Below, in pieces: positions 22,440 through 33,668 of a stretch of DNA of 64,000 nucleotides. The position numbers and the translations under genes are program-made. The notes under the pieces were generated by a model. The model saw only the letters and a program-made list of their open reading frames with translations. It was not told where the DNA came from and did no database searches. The number at the start of each line of letters is the position of its first letter. Position 1 is the stretch's first letter. This DNA comes from Malaya genurostris (lineage: Eukaryota > Arthropoda > Insecta > Diptera > Culicidae), in assembly GCF_030247185.1 (NCBI RefSeq), contig NC_080571.1:14601631-14665630 (forward strand), given 5' to 3'.

Positions 22440-24225
22440 TCCGAGGCCCGGAGGGCCGAATGTCATATACCAATCGATTCAGCTCGACGAACTGAGCAAA
22501 TGTTTGTGTGTGTGTATGTGTGTGTGTCTGTATGTGTGTTGTCAACTAAGAGGTCGAGATCTCAGAGATGGCTGGACCGATTTTGATCAAACTAGTCGCA
22601 AATGAAAGGTCTCCCCGTCACCCAGAACGCTATTGAATGGTTTTGAGATCGGATGTTTACTTTTTGAGTTATACGAAGTTTTATGTCAAAATTTTCAGTT
22701 TTTTGACAGTATCTGTCACAATTGACCTTGAAAACAGAATATATTTTCAGACTTAGATTCCGCACGGTAATACCTATCCAACAAGCCATAGATTGTTAAA
22801 ATCAGTCCATTTTTAACGGAGATATCGAAATTTTTGTGTAAGCCTTATTCCAGTAGAAGGAATTTTGAGCGCTGTAGGGAGCAACATGAAACACGATTTT
22901 TTATACTGTTACATATAATTGTTTCTAAGTACCAAAAAGACTGTGTACAGCATCCTTTTGTATTACAATTTGCCTCGGACCAATTTTAGCACGGTTCGTT
23001 TTTGGCAACATAATCGTTCGAATATGGCATATGTAAACCAGATGATACCAGCATTATCGAGTTGGAAGTAATTCCATAATTATATTGATTTAAACTATTT
23101 ACAGCAATAAATGCTGGAAGAACATGACTTCCATATACCATACGACTCAGTTCGTCGAGATCAGCAAATGCGTGTGTGACAAATAATTTCACTCAATTTT
23201 CTCGGAGATGGTTAAACCGTTTTCTCCAAACTCAGATTCATATGAAAAGTCGTATACTCCCAAACAAGGTTCCTGAATTACGTTTGGATCCGACTTCTGA
23301 TTGCGGAACCACAGGATGATATGTGAAACGAAATTAAAATAATGCACTTAATTTTTCTCGTAGATGGCTGAACCGATCTAAGATTCAAATGAAATCTAAG
23401 AATCATCTATGATTCAAATGAGAGGTCTTAAAATCCTATAAAACCTCTTGCTTTTTAGTCAGATCCGACTTCTGGTTTAGAAAATGCAGGGTGATTAGTA
23501 TAAAAATGTCCATTTCACATAAATTAATCTGGTTTATCGGGTTTGCAGATTTGGATAGTCGATTACCAAATAAATTTATTTCAGTTTGAACGGTATTCGT
23601 TTTTGGATCCGGAATGTACCCCCAAATTTTAATTCGCACTACAATTTCTCAAAGATGTCTACACACTGCTCAGGTGAATTTAACTGATTTCGGCTACACC
23701 GATTTTAGAATTCCGGTTCCAGTATCGAATCGATTCTCAAAGCTCAATCATTTTCTCAAAAAAGACCAAATCGAACTTCAAAAACAAATATTACAGGACT
23801 TAAGGTCCCATACAAAATTGGTGAATTTTATCCGATTCTGGAATTACAGATGATGAGTTTATAAATTTCATGTAAATTGTTTGGCGTAATAATTTATGGC
23901 CATTCGAATCATTTTGGGCTATGCTAATTCCTGAATACCGGCTCTGGAAGTACCATAAATAATGACGAAAAACTCTAAAGTGGAACTTACTTCGACATCT
24001 CATGGAATGTTCAATCGATTGTCGCACGCTAAGATTGAAATTCGATATGTTTTGCAGTTTCGGCATTACAAGGTAATGAGTGATTAAAATCTCAATTTGC
24101 CGTTTAAAACAACGATAATTAAAATAATGTCATGAGAACTAAAATACCTAAGAATATCCATGCAAAAACACATGCGTATTGATAAAAAAGGTATCATCTC
24201 ACTGCTAGGTGGATTAATCACGTTT
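22440..24225. repeat. Cluster of dispersed-repeat units with TG microsatellite
   Basis: Opens with GGCCCGGAGGGCCGAATGTC and CTCGACGAACTGAG, followed by a TG-rich tract (22500-22545). It then holds repeated AACCGATTTT / AATGAAAGGTCT / GATCCGACTTCYGGTT units (22560-22640, 23190-23300, 23350-23480, 23640-24060). A second, inverted TACCATACGACTCAGTTCGTCGA lies at 23140-23162. It closes with CTGCTAGGTGGATTAATCACG at about 24205-24225. Probably several overlapping copies rather than one element. No coding evidence. Confidence 0.6.
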
Positions 24226-26374
24226 TTTTATCTCGTATACGGTATATTATTGATAGATTTTTTACTCAGTTTTATCATATTTTTGTATGTTAGTATTCGG
24301 TTCGTGAAAAAATTATAAAAAACCAGCATTTTTTTCAAATCTTTAAGTAAAATCTGAAAATTATAAGATATGAATTCGCATACGTTTTATCACCAGAATG
24401 AAATCTTTAGGTTAACTAATAATTTCAAGTTTCATTCGTTCAAACTCAAGTGAATTAGTTTCTTTGTGAAAAATTTTCCTAAATACATGCCGAAAGAATC
24501 ATTTACTCAATACTGAGTTTAAATTTTTATCGGCTGAATTTATGAAAAGATGTTTTTCTAAAAAATCATTTTTCTATTTGTTATTAATAGATGAGCAAAG
24601 AAAGAATAAGAAAGTGCATATTGTAACTTATTTTTTCGTTCTAAAACCAGCATTGAATATTGACCGCCATTCTCTTAGAGCTACAGTGGAGTTTTCCCTG
24701 TGAAATTGAGCCTGCGGTAGATGACGATATTTTTTCTGATGACTGATCATAGCATTTATAATATGTATGAAACCATTCTAAATAATCTGCACTGCATATT
24801 CGAGAGAATTTGATTCATCACATGAATTTTAAATGGACATGGCTATTAAATGGAATAGAAAATCATTCCACGAAGTTCCCCACGATGTTAGGTGAAATTT
24901 TGCAATGCAAAGGCAATATTATTTTACCCGATTCGGAAATCTACAATCGATTGCCGGAATGGTTTCTTCATTTTTCCATTCGATAAACTTTTCAAGCATA
25001 ATCAAGCGAATCTCACACTCACTCGCAAAACCATCAGTGCATGGGTGTGGTTTTCCCCTGGGTGAGATATATCCTGACAGCTCGTCCCTTTAGCCTTTCG
25101 GCAGCCATACATCACATCACGTTTTGACGGTACATGTTGTAGGAATAGGATTGTTGTAGTTTATTAGCTCTATATTGGCTCGTTTAGTATCTCAAACTGA
25201 ATTTAGTATATACATATTCCACCCACACGTACCTAGAAGACAGGACTCGACCGAAAAATCTAGCCAAACAACCAGGATGTGTTTTAGATGGGTGGTTTGG
25301 GAGCCTCAGCAAACGTAGGAATAATAGTTACCATGGTAACTGTTGTGAAAGTAATCGATATTCTTTGCTTGTTTGTATTTTCTTTCTGTTACTACTAGGA
25401 ACATGAATATTTGCACCGCACTTTTTTTCATCATCCAATGGATACAGGAATGTCAACCTTTGAACGAAAAAAATATGGGCTGTAAGCTCATTAATCTTGC
25501 TCCTGTTTTTACTTTCAGTTTGACAAGTATAGATTTTTCTACAAATATGGCTGGTGTCCAAATTGGGCTCACGATGATTTTGATGATGCTCACGAAACCC
25601 GAATATGAACTTGTGTCGCCATCTGCTGGACGTGATAAACTGGACCGCGACATTTTATGTCGCGCAACAAAATTTAGAATCTCGTAGTATAGCGACATCC
25701 AGGCGCGACATTAGAAATCGGTGCGCATGTGTGCAACCATAATGTTCGAAAATGATTTGTGGCGCAGGGATGCCAAATAATTTTGTGAATGTTTATCAGA
25801 GTTTGCAATTATAAATCGAAAGTAAAATTTTGTAATAAACACGCACTGGCGTCGGTTTATAATTTCTGTAAGTTTACTACCCCAAACCAACCAATAGTAT
25901 GGTTAATTCCGTGTTGTATTGCTCAAACTCTCGCTTGAAAGATCATTTGAGGAAATTACGGATGGAGTTTGAATTTACTTCAACAAAAAGCAGCTTTATT
26001 TGAATGAAAATGCATTTGAGAACACACGGAAAATATCGAACCAGATCATATTCCACCTGAATACTTCGTTATAAAATTGTTAAAATATATCGTCAATTAG
26101 ATCGCAGGATGTCTCCGATAAATTAATGTACGATATTTGAATTCTAATTTGTACATATTTTTCATAGTTTGTATTCAATATTGACTAGGTTGGGATAAGA
26201 TAATATCACTGGAAATGAAAAGCTTGTTTATAAAACAAATTGTTCTTAGTTTATTTAATGTGTTCGCCTTTCTTGCAAGTTACTTAGAAACCAACACATT
26301 CTTTAATACTTAGATAGATTGTGGTAATACTACAACCGATATAGGATACCAAAAGGAAAGCACAGTGAAACGAT
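24226..26374. other. AT-rich non-coding DNA
   Basis: No gene supported. A moderately GC-richer patch at 25040-25300 and another at 25560-25740 have open frames on both strands, but neither shows a domain or convincing splice signals. No repeat termini were identified. Confidence 0.35.
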
Positions 26375-26600
26375 GTTTTTCGATGAACATTAGATAAGGT
26401 TAGATTAGTGCAAATGACTGATTCTCTTTGTTCACTTACTCTTTCTATTGTTACGGTACTCTAGCAATTCATCTTTCTAACTATTTGCAGAAAACATTAA
26501 CTAAAACTTTTAACCTTTAATATTTAATTTAATAATCTCCGTGAAAATTGGAAGAGAAAGTGAACAAAGAAAAATTGTCATTTGCATATATCGAAAAATC
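26375..26600. repeat. Foldback repeat, copy A
   Basis: GTGCAAATGACTGATTCTCT near 26408 and TTGTTCACTTACTCTTTC (to about 26448) have an inverted counterpart at about 26550-26590 (GAGAAAGTGAACAAAG, TGTCATTTGCAT). It is related to the copy at 27590-27830. The loop is about 100 bp of non-coding DNA. Limits are approximate. Confidence 0.5.
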
Positions 26601-27589
26601 CACTGGAACATTTTATTTTAAATTTGGTTGAGAATATTCTGTGAAATTTTCAGAATGATTCATTGAATTTAACGCTCGAGTTGTGTTTTTTTTGGATTGG
26701 AGAACTGCTGAAAACTGCAACGCTTGGAATCTGGCAATTTTGCCATACTGGCAATTTTGCCATTTTATACAAGTCTATCAATCAATGGACAAATCACAAA
26801 TTCATATGGAAATCTGTGAAATCCATTTATATTATAATTCGAAACCAATTTGAACTGTTATTCATTTTTTGCAATGACTGAGTGGAAACATATATTGGAG
26901 AAGCCAAATGAATGAAAAACTAACAGAAAAGATTATTTATTGAAAAAAGATACGCTCAGAGACAGTACTTTATTCAAGGAAGTAATGGCATCATGAAACT
27001 TTACTGTCAAACTGAGAGTTGTATGAACCGACTTGATGTTGAGTATTGGGCGTTGAAATTCCATGTCAAATTATAAAGTCACCAATTTCAAACTAGATAA
27101 ATATATGGAATTACATTTCAATTGTTGTGGATAAAATAAACTATGAAACTTCATCGTTGAATATTCTTGTGAGCGCGGCAATGACTGATTGAATCTACCA
27201 TCCTACAACCACAATCTATTGGAATAACATCTTTTAGCATCATTTTGTATTTTGAATTTAATTTTATTGGTGATTACAGATTAATACAGATTTTTTATAC
27301 AAAGAATATAGATTTTCTATGAAAATATCTGGCATCTCTGGTACCGATTCACAATCATAATCAAATACGCGATATTAGAATGAAGAACAGCTTTTCCGGT
27401 ATTAATTCATTTCTCTAGCGCTCAAACGAAACAAATTTCGAATCTAAATGGTTGATAAACATATTATCTCATAAAATCAGAAATAGTTACACAACAGTAA
27501 ACAGTACAATATCAATTTTTGAAGCGTGTGTGAGAAGGGTAAGAAGTAATTAGGTTTCTCAAATTCACTGTTTACCCCAATTTATTTAA
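26601..27589. other. AT-rich non-coding DNA
   Basis: Nothing recognisable. One 72-codon open frame at 26663-26881 has no domain signature. Confidence 0.35.
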
Positions 27590-27830
27590 CAATTCTCGAT
27601 AAACATTAGAAAAGTTCGCAAGTGCAAATGAAAGTTTCTCAGTGTTTATTTTCTTTTTCATTCATTACTGCATATTCCTGTATTTTACGACCAATTCTTA
27701 AGTGCAAATCGAAAGAGGTGATTTCAGTCATTGTTCTATGTAGTGTGTTAGATGATCGATAGGAGCGTAATAATCGAAAGAGAAAGTAAACAAAAAGAAA
27801 CTGTCATTTGCATTTAGAACCTTGTATATT
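27590..27830. repeat. Foldback repeat, copy B
   Basis: TCGATAAACATTAG followed by AGTGCAAATGAAAGTTTCTC (about 27596-27640) has an inverted counterpart at about 27772-27815 (GAAAGAGAAAGTAAACAAAA, TGTCATTTGCAT). The same words in the same order mark copy A, 1.2 kb upstream. No coding capacity. Confidence 0.5.
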
Positions 27831-28016
27831 GTTTGTCTTTAATTTAGTCGTACTGTTTACATGTTTGCAAGGTAACTTGACTCAGCTTAAGACCGACATA
27901 AGCCAAAATCCATGTAGACAGTACTGCTGAACTTACAAGGATGAACGCTTGTTCATTTTTGACATCACGATAGAAAACCTAATCGTCATCCTAATTAGGT
28001 TTTGCACGATGACGAC

Positions 28017-28187
28017 TGGGTCGGCGGTTCAATACATACGGCGCTGACCTTATAAGTTACCATATGTTTGAGCCCCGACCTGGAAGGATTAATAGTGTCA
28101 GTAGGATCGTAGTACTAATGTAATGATTTTGTACGCTAAGAATCGGCTGCGAAGTCTGTTGAAACAGAAATGCTGAATTTACGCTTT
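28017..28187 (+). mobile_element. tRNA-derived SINE, copy 2
   Basis: Plus-strand copy of the SINE at 11569-11774. It begins GGGTCGGCGGTTCAATACAT (A-box-like), has a degenerate B-box region (TTTGAGCCCCGACC), and the body words GTGTCAGTAGGATCGTAG and AATCGGCTGCGAAGTCTGTT. It is flanked by the 11-bp direct repeat ACGATGACGAC (28006-28016 and 28188-28198). The B box is more diverged than in copy 1, suggesting an older copy or a different subfamily. Confidence 0.82.
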
Positions 28188-28198
28188 ACGATGACGAC

Positions 28199-29710
28199 AC
28201 GAATGAACCGACGACACGACCAGGCACTCCGAAGAAAACTCGAAATAAAAAGTGTCTGTGAGTGATTTTCCGTCAGTTACCACAAATATAGCGGCCCCTT
28301 GATAATGATAAAATTATTCTTTTTAGGCAACACTGTTCTGGTTGCTATGCGTTATTTGTCAAGGAACCGCAATTATAGGAATAAACAAACAAACTGGAAA
28401 ACTATCCCGTTCCATTGCCACGAAAATGCAAGAAAAAAAAGGATTAATTTCGGAATACAGGGAGCTATTCTCTTGTGTGCAGCCACATATTTCCAAATCT
28501 GTTGCAATAAAATGGACACAAGTCGAAACTGAATTTATTATAATAATAATCAAGTAAAATTACCTTTTTGTAAAACTCGAAAAAAAAAGTGGAGCAGGAT
28601 GTTTATTTCGTTTATTATGCATTCAATTAAGACCAAAAACATTATTTCGTAACACTAGAAGAACCCTTACAGAAGTTAAAATCAATGGGAAAAGAACGAT
28701 AATGAAATTGCTGCGTTCTGTGATGTCGATTTGAAACACCAGTATTAAATTTAAGCTATTTTCAAAGATCCTTCATGCATTGAGTCAGCAACAATAAAAT
28801 GCATTTATTTATGTTATTTCTCTGCTAAATCATGCTAAAAAGCTTGATTGTTTTCCATGAAGATCTTTATTGGAGATGCGTTTCAAGTCTTTTCAAGAGA
28901 ATTTTCCAAGAATTATCCAGATGTCATACTAAAACTATTCTACGGTTACCAGAAGTCATAAAACAAAAGTTTGTCTCAATGGCGCGAAAAAATAGTAATG
29001 CTGATGATACGATCTTAGAAGAAATTCTTAGTCGCACAATTTGAAGATTTTATGAAAACTATGCTAAAGTTTCAATTCATGTTTGATTTTTTCTAATGGT
29101 GTCATCAGCATCTCGATGTAGTTGATTGGTAACTGCTTTGGTATCAAATTTCCGGTGCATACAATTACTGGTGGTACAAATAAAATAATATAACATATCG
29201 GTATCGCAAAAACATAGCGCTTCACTTAACTTTTAAGGGCCGATTCTTTTTTTAGGCACAGTAGTAAAATGCGCGACTGGTATATAATGATTCGGAGTTA
29301 GTTTTGTTTATCTACATAAACATGTTTTTGAATAACTCTCTGTTATTCGAAATCAATAATTTATCAAATCGAGTTGCCAGTTTTAACAAATTTTCAAGTA
29401 ATTTCGTTCTGACATTTCGAGTTACTGAGGGGTAGTCAGATTTGCGATACAGTTTTAATAGACGAGTGGCAGGTCGTGTCGTCGAATGAACTGTCGATGA
29501 ATCAAGTTCATCCTTGACAGCTAAGTGGTTTGTTTCGTTTTGCGACTGCAAATTAAAAATTGAAAACTTACGAGAAAGTGCCTGTTAAAAACGTGTTCCA
29601 CAGTGAAAAGAATTAAAAAGATTGCCCTATATGCGTTTCCAGCAATTAGTGTAAGGCGATTTGCAATTTTTAAATTCAAATGATGAGCCTCTGATGAACT
29701 TTTAAACTTT
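28199..29710. other. Non-coding DNA with unassigned open frames
   Basis: Open frames at 28342-28557 and 28832-29044 (plus strand) read as plausible but unrecognised protein pieces, for example QTGKLSRSIATKMQEKKG and LPEVIKQKFVSMARKNS. They are separated by stops and have no clear splice signals. They may be remains of a decayed gene or transposon. A minus-strand frame at 29312-29551 is similarly unassigned. Confidence 0.3.
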
Positions 29711-29718
29711 AAACAAAC

Positions 29719-32700
29719 CATCGGTGGCTTGGTTGGTAAACGACTGGACAATGCGCAATTCAGGCCCCAATGTGGTTCTTAGCCTCTTGTCCAGTAACTC
29801 CTATCCCTACCTCCCCGCGGTGCCGGCTGGGGTACGAGCAACCATAGGAAAGATCGGGTAACCAACCCCGGTGGGACCTTGGTCGTATGCTGACAGGGAA
29901 GGGAGTCCTCTTTAGAGGATGTCGGAGCGTCTGTACTCCATGTTAGGAGCGGCTTCAAACAGCGTCTGTTCTGGTATCCAGCGGCTGAGTATGAAATGCT
30001 GTATCCCGTCCAGCTAAATCCAAGGTGGCAACCCCACCAACGGGATCGTCCTAGTGCTAGTTGGGACGTTAAACAGAGCAAGCACGATGATCCTCCGGCG
30101 AGACAGGGGGTTGGCGCAGGCCTAATAAGCCGCCCGTAAAACACCTATTACGAATGATACAGGAGAGAATACGACCCGGAACAATCGGCATAGACCCACG
30201 CAACGAAAAAAGGACTACGATTGGAAACTTGGAACATGGAACTGCAAGTCGCTAGGTTTCGCAGGCTGCGACAGGATAATATACGACGAACTAAATCCTC
30301 GCAGCTTCGACGTCGTAGCGCTGCAGGAGCTTTGTTGGATGGGACAGAAGGTGTGGAAAAGCGGACATCGAGCGGCTACCTTCTACCAAAGCTGTGGCAC
30401 AACGAACGAGCTGGGAACTGGCTTTATAGTGCTGGGCAAGATGCGTCAGCGAGTGATTGGGTGGCAGCCGATCAACGCTAGGATGTGTAAGTTGAGAATT
30501 AAAGGCCGTTTTTTCAATTACAGCATCATCAACGTGCACTGCCCACATGAAGGGAGACCCGAGGACGAGAAAGAAGCGTTCTACGTGCAGCTGGAACAAG
30601 CCTATGACGGCTGCCCACGCAGAGACGTAAAAATTGTCATCGGGGACATGAATGCCCAGGTAGGAAGGGAGGCAATGTACCGACCGGTAATCGGGCCGAA
30701 CAGCCTGCATGCCGCATCGAATAACAACGGCCAACGGTGTGTCAACTTTGCGGCCTCCCGAGGAATGGTAGTCAGAAGCACCTTCTTTCCCCGCAAGGAT
30801 ATCCACAAAGCCACCTGGAGATCACCTGACCAACACACCGAAAACCAAATCGACCACGTTTTGATCGACGGAAAATTTTTCTCGGACATCAACAATGTTC
30901 GCACCTACCGCAGTGCGAATATAGATTCGGACCACTACTTGGTTGCTGTATGCATGCGCTCAAAACTTTCGACGGTGGCTACCCAACGTCGAAACCGAAC
31001 GTCGCGGTTTAACATCGCGCGGCTCCGGGATACTGGAGTAGCCCAAGATAACGCGCAGCAGTTGGCAGTGGCACTACCAACGGAAGAGCAGGTTGGTGCA
31101 GCTACTCTTGAAGATGGCTGGAGAGACATCCGTTCTGCCATAGGTAGCACTGCATCAGCAATGCTAGGTACGGCGGCTCCGAACGTGAGGAACGACTGGT
31201 TCGACGACGAATGTGAACAGTTAGTGGCCGAGAAGAATGCAGCTTGGGCGAGCAAGCTGCAACACCGGACGAGAGCAAACGAGGAGCGATACAGACAGGC
31301 GCGGAACAGACTAAACTCGGTATCCCGTAGAAAAAAGCGCCAACAGGAAGACCGAGATCGCGAAGCGATGGAACAGCTGTTCCGTGCTAATGACACAAGG
31401 AAGTTCTACGAGAAGGTGAACCGTTCGCGCAGAGGCCATGTGCCACAGGCCGATATGTGCAAGGACACCAACGGGGATCTTCTCACGAACGACTGTGAGG
31501 TGATCGAGAGGTGGCGGCAGTATTTCGACGAGCACCTCAATGGCGATGTGGCGGAATACGAAAGTAGCGGCGCGGTAACGAACTTGGGAACGCGTGCGGA
31601 GGACGATAGACTGCCGGTCCCAGACCTCCAAGAAGTGGAGGAGGTGGTAAGCCGGTTGAAAAATAATAAGGCCGCTGGCGTTGACCAACTACCAAGCGAG
31701 CTACTAAAACACGGTGGTAATGCACTAGTGAAAGCACTGCACTGGGTCGTTACCAAGATCTGGGAGGACGAGATTTTACCGGAGGAATGGATGGAAGGAA
31801 TCGTGTGTCCCATCTACAAAAAGGGCGATAAGCTGGATTGCTGCAATTACCGCGCGATAACTCTGCTGAACGCCGCCTACAAGGTACTCTCCCAAATCTT
31901 ATGCCGTCGACTTTCACCGATTGCAAACGAATTCGTGGGACAATATCAGGCAGGATTTATGGGCGAACGCGCTATCACGGACCAAGTGTTCGCCATCCGC
32001 CAGGTGTTGCAAAAGTGCCGCGAATACAATGTGCCCACACATCACTTATTCATCGATTTCAAATCAGCCTACGACACAATCGATCGAGAACAGCTATGGA
32101 AAATCATGCACGACTACGGATTCCCGGACAAACTGATACGATTGGTCAAGGCTACGATGGATCGAGTGATGTGCGTTGTTCGAGTATCGGGGATAAACTC
32201 GAGTCCCTTCGAAACTCGCAGAGGGCTACGGCAAGGTGATGGCCTTTCGTGTCTGCTATTCAACATTGCTTTGGAGGGTGTGATAAGAAGAGCGAGGATA
32301 GACACGAGTGGCACGATTTTCAGAAAGTCCGTCCAGTTACTTGGTTTTGCTGATGATATTGATATTATAGCACGCAACTTTGAGAAGATGGAAGATACGT
32401 ACATCGGACTAAAAGCTGAGGCCAAGCGGATCGGATTAGACATCAATGTGTCAAAGATAAAGTACATAAAAGGCAGGGGCTCGAGAGAAGATAACGTCAG
32501 CCACCCATTACGAGTTCTGATTGGTGGTGATGAAATCGAAATGATCGACGAGTTCGTGTACTTGGGCTCACTGGTGACTGCCGATAATGACACCAGCAGA
32601 GAAATTCAGAGACGCATATTGTCAGGAAATCGTGCTTACTTTGGACTGCGCAGAACGCTTCGATCGAGCAAAATTCGCCGTCGTACGAAGTTAACTATCT

Positions 32701-33240
32701 ACAAAACGCTGATTAGACCGGTTATCCTCTACGGGCACGAGTCCTGGACAATGCTTGCGGAGGATCAACGCGCACTAGGTGTTTTTGAACGGAAGGTGTT
32801 GCGAACCATCTTCGGCGGAGTGCGGATGGAAGACGGTACGTGGAGAAGGCGGATGAACCATGAACTGCACCAGTTGCTGGGAGGACCAACCCTCGTCCAA
32901 ACGGCCAAGGTCGGGCGGTTACGGTGGGCCGGGCATGTTGTTAGAATGTCGGAGAACAACCCGGTTAAAATGATCCTCGACAATGATCCGACCGGTATAA
33001 GAAGAAGAGGCGCACAGCGGGCAAGATGGATCGATCAAATTGAGGACGACCTGCGGACCCTTCGCAGCTACCGAGGCTGGCGGCGAACAGCAATGAACCG
33101 AGTTGAATGGAGACGCCTCCTGTATACAGCAGAGACCCGCGTGGTCTACGACTGAAAGAGTAAGAGTAAGCGGTGGCTTTCAAAAAAATGTCGCCCTCGC
33201 TTGAAGCCGATACTAGATCAGTTCCGACCCTAGCTGCTAT
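29719..33240 (+). mobile_element. RTE-clade non-LTR retrotransposon (JAM1-like), nearly full length
   Basis: A GC-rich block of about 3.5 kb stands out sharply from AT-rich surroundings. It has about 400 bp of 5' untranslated sequence (from about CATCGGTGGCTTGGTTGG at 29719), one long APE-RT frame, and a short 3' tail of about 80 bp after the stop at 33155. A single ORF, an apurinic-type endonuclease joined to reverse transcriptase, a FADD catalytic box and a very short 3' UTR together fit the RTE clade, of which JAM1 is a known Aedes member. Target duplications could not be found, so both ends are approximate. It lies immediately beside a dispersed repeat (33235-33668), perhaps its insertion site. 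Confidence 0.85.
30129..33155 (+). CDS. RTE endonuclease / reverse transcriptase polyprotein
   Basis: The frame is open from 30129 (after a TAA at 30126-30128) to the stop codon ending at 33155. The first in-frame ATG is 30339, giving 938 aa, but that start would cut off the endonuclease N-terminus: GTWNCKSL and VALQEL lie upstream of it at about 30231-30329. Numbering from 30339, endonuclease motifs follow as GDMNAQVG (about residues 102-109) and SDHYLVA (about 197). The reverse transcriptase shows KNNKAAGVDQLPSELLK, FIDFKSAYDT (571-580), GLRQGDGLSCLLFNIALE and GFADDIDII (669-677). The C-terminus carries a GRLRWAGHVVRM block typical of RTE. It would copy element RNA at a nicked target. The true start is unclear: either a non-ATG codon, or a small indel near 30221-30235 that separated an upstream ATG (30155) from this frame. 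Confidence 0.88.
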   Translation, partial: AARKTPITNDTGENTTRNNRHRPTQRKKDYDWKLGTWNCKSLGFAGCDRIIYDELNPRSFDVVALQELCWMGQKVWKSGHRAATFYQSCGTTNELGTGFIVLGKMRQRVIGWQPINARMCKLRIKGRFFNYSIINVHCPHEGRPEDEKEAFYVQLEQAYDGCPRRDVKIVIGDMNAQVGREAMYRPVIGPNSLHAASNNNGQRCVNFAASRGMVVRSTFFPRKDIHKATWRSPDQHTENQIDHVLIDGKFFSDINNVRTYRSANIDSDHYLVAVCMRSKLSTVATQRRNRTSRFNIARLRDTGVAQDNAQQLAVALPTEEQVGAATLEDGWRDIRSAIGSTASAMLGTAAPNVRNDWFDDECEQLVAEKNAAWASKLQHRTRANEERYRQARNRLNSVSRRKKRQQEDRDREAMEQLFRANDTRKFYEKVNRSRRGHVPQADMCKDTNGDLLTNDCEVIERWRQYFDEHLNGDVAEYESSGAVTNLGTRAEDDRLPVPDLQEVEEVVSRLKNNKAAGVDQLPSELLKHGGNALVKALHWVVTKIWEDEILPEEWMEGIVCPIYKKGDKLDCCNYRAITLLNAAYKVLSQILCRRLSPIANEFVGQYQAGFMGERAITDQVFAIRQVLQKCREYNVPTHHLFIDFKSAYDTIDREQLWKIMHDYGFPDKLIRLVKATMDRVMCVVRVSGINSSPFETRRGLRQGDGLSCLLFNIALEGVIRRARIDTSGTIFRKSVQLLGFADDIDIIARNFEKMEDTYIGLKAEAKRIGLDINVSKIKYIKGRGSREDNVSHPLRVLIGGDEIEMIDEFVYLGSLVTADNDTSREIQRRILSGNRAYFGLRRTLRSSKIRRRTKLTIYKTLIRPVILYGHESWTMLAEDQRALGVFERKVLRTIFGGVRMEDGTWRRRMNHELHQLLGGPTLVQTAKVGRLRWAGHVVRMSENNPVKMILDNDPTGIRRRGAQRARWIDQIEDDLRTLRSYRGWRRTAMNRVEWRRLLYTAETRVVYD

Positions 33241-33668
33241 AATCGAATAACTAATCGAGTAGTCTATTAATTACCCAGAAAATCGATTAAAATTCAATCG
33301 AATAGTTTGAAAATTATAGTCGATTATTCAGCCGGGTGGCAAGGATAGGGCGCTTCAGCACGTGCTATCGTAGCCAACATCTGGGGCATTTGATGGGCAA
33401 TCAGATCGCTCAGAGTATGGTAAACAAACATTCGAGCATTTCAAATCGAGTAAAATCCTAATTTCCTTATCGTAGTGATGATATTTTGATCGATAATTTG
33501 CGGGGAAATGAATAAACTAGTAATTTGTAATATCAAATTTTTTGTTATCCATTCTTCTTCATTGTTTTTGTTGTTGCAGAATGATGCTGGCCTCAGTTTC
33601 ATGACGTCATAGCAGGGAGCTGCGATTATTGAATAATCGAGTAATTCGAAAAATCCGACATCCATATC
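33235..33668 (+). repeat. Dispersed repeat, second copy (see 8405-8530)
   Basis: The first part (about 33238-33330) shares AATCGATTAAAATTCAATCG and AGTTTGAAAATTATAG with the 8405-8530 copy. The last part (33628-33668) shares AATCGAGTAATTCGAAAA and the end CCGACATCC. About 300 bp of unrelated sequence separates the parts here, so this copy is either longer or interrupted. Confidence 0.5.

Noticed and set aside
25373..25698. Overlapping open frames with a hydrophobic segment
   Set aside because: Present on both strands at similar length, no homology recognised, no splice or start support.
30291..33183. Many open frames of 60-171 codons on the strand opposite or out of frame with the RTE protein
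   Set aside because: Shadows of the GC-rich reverse transcriptase frame; their residues do not form any known domain.
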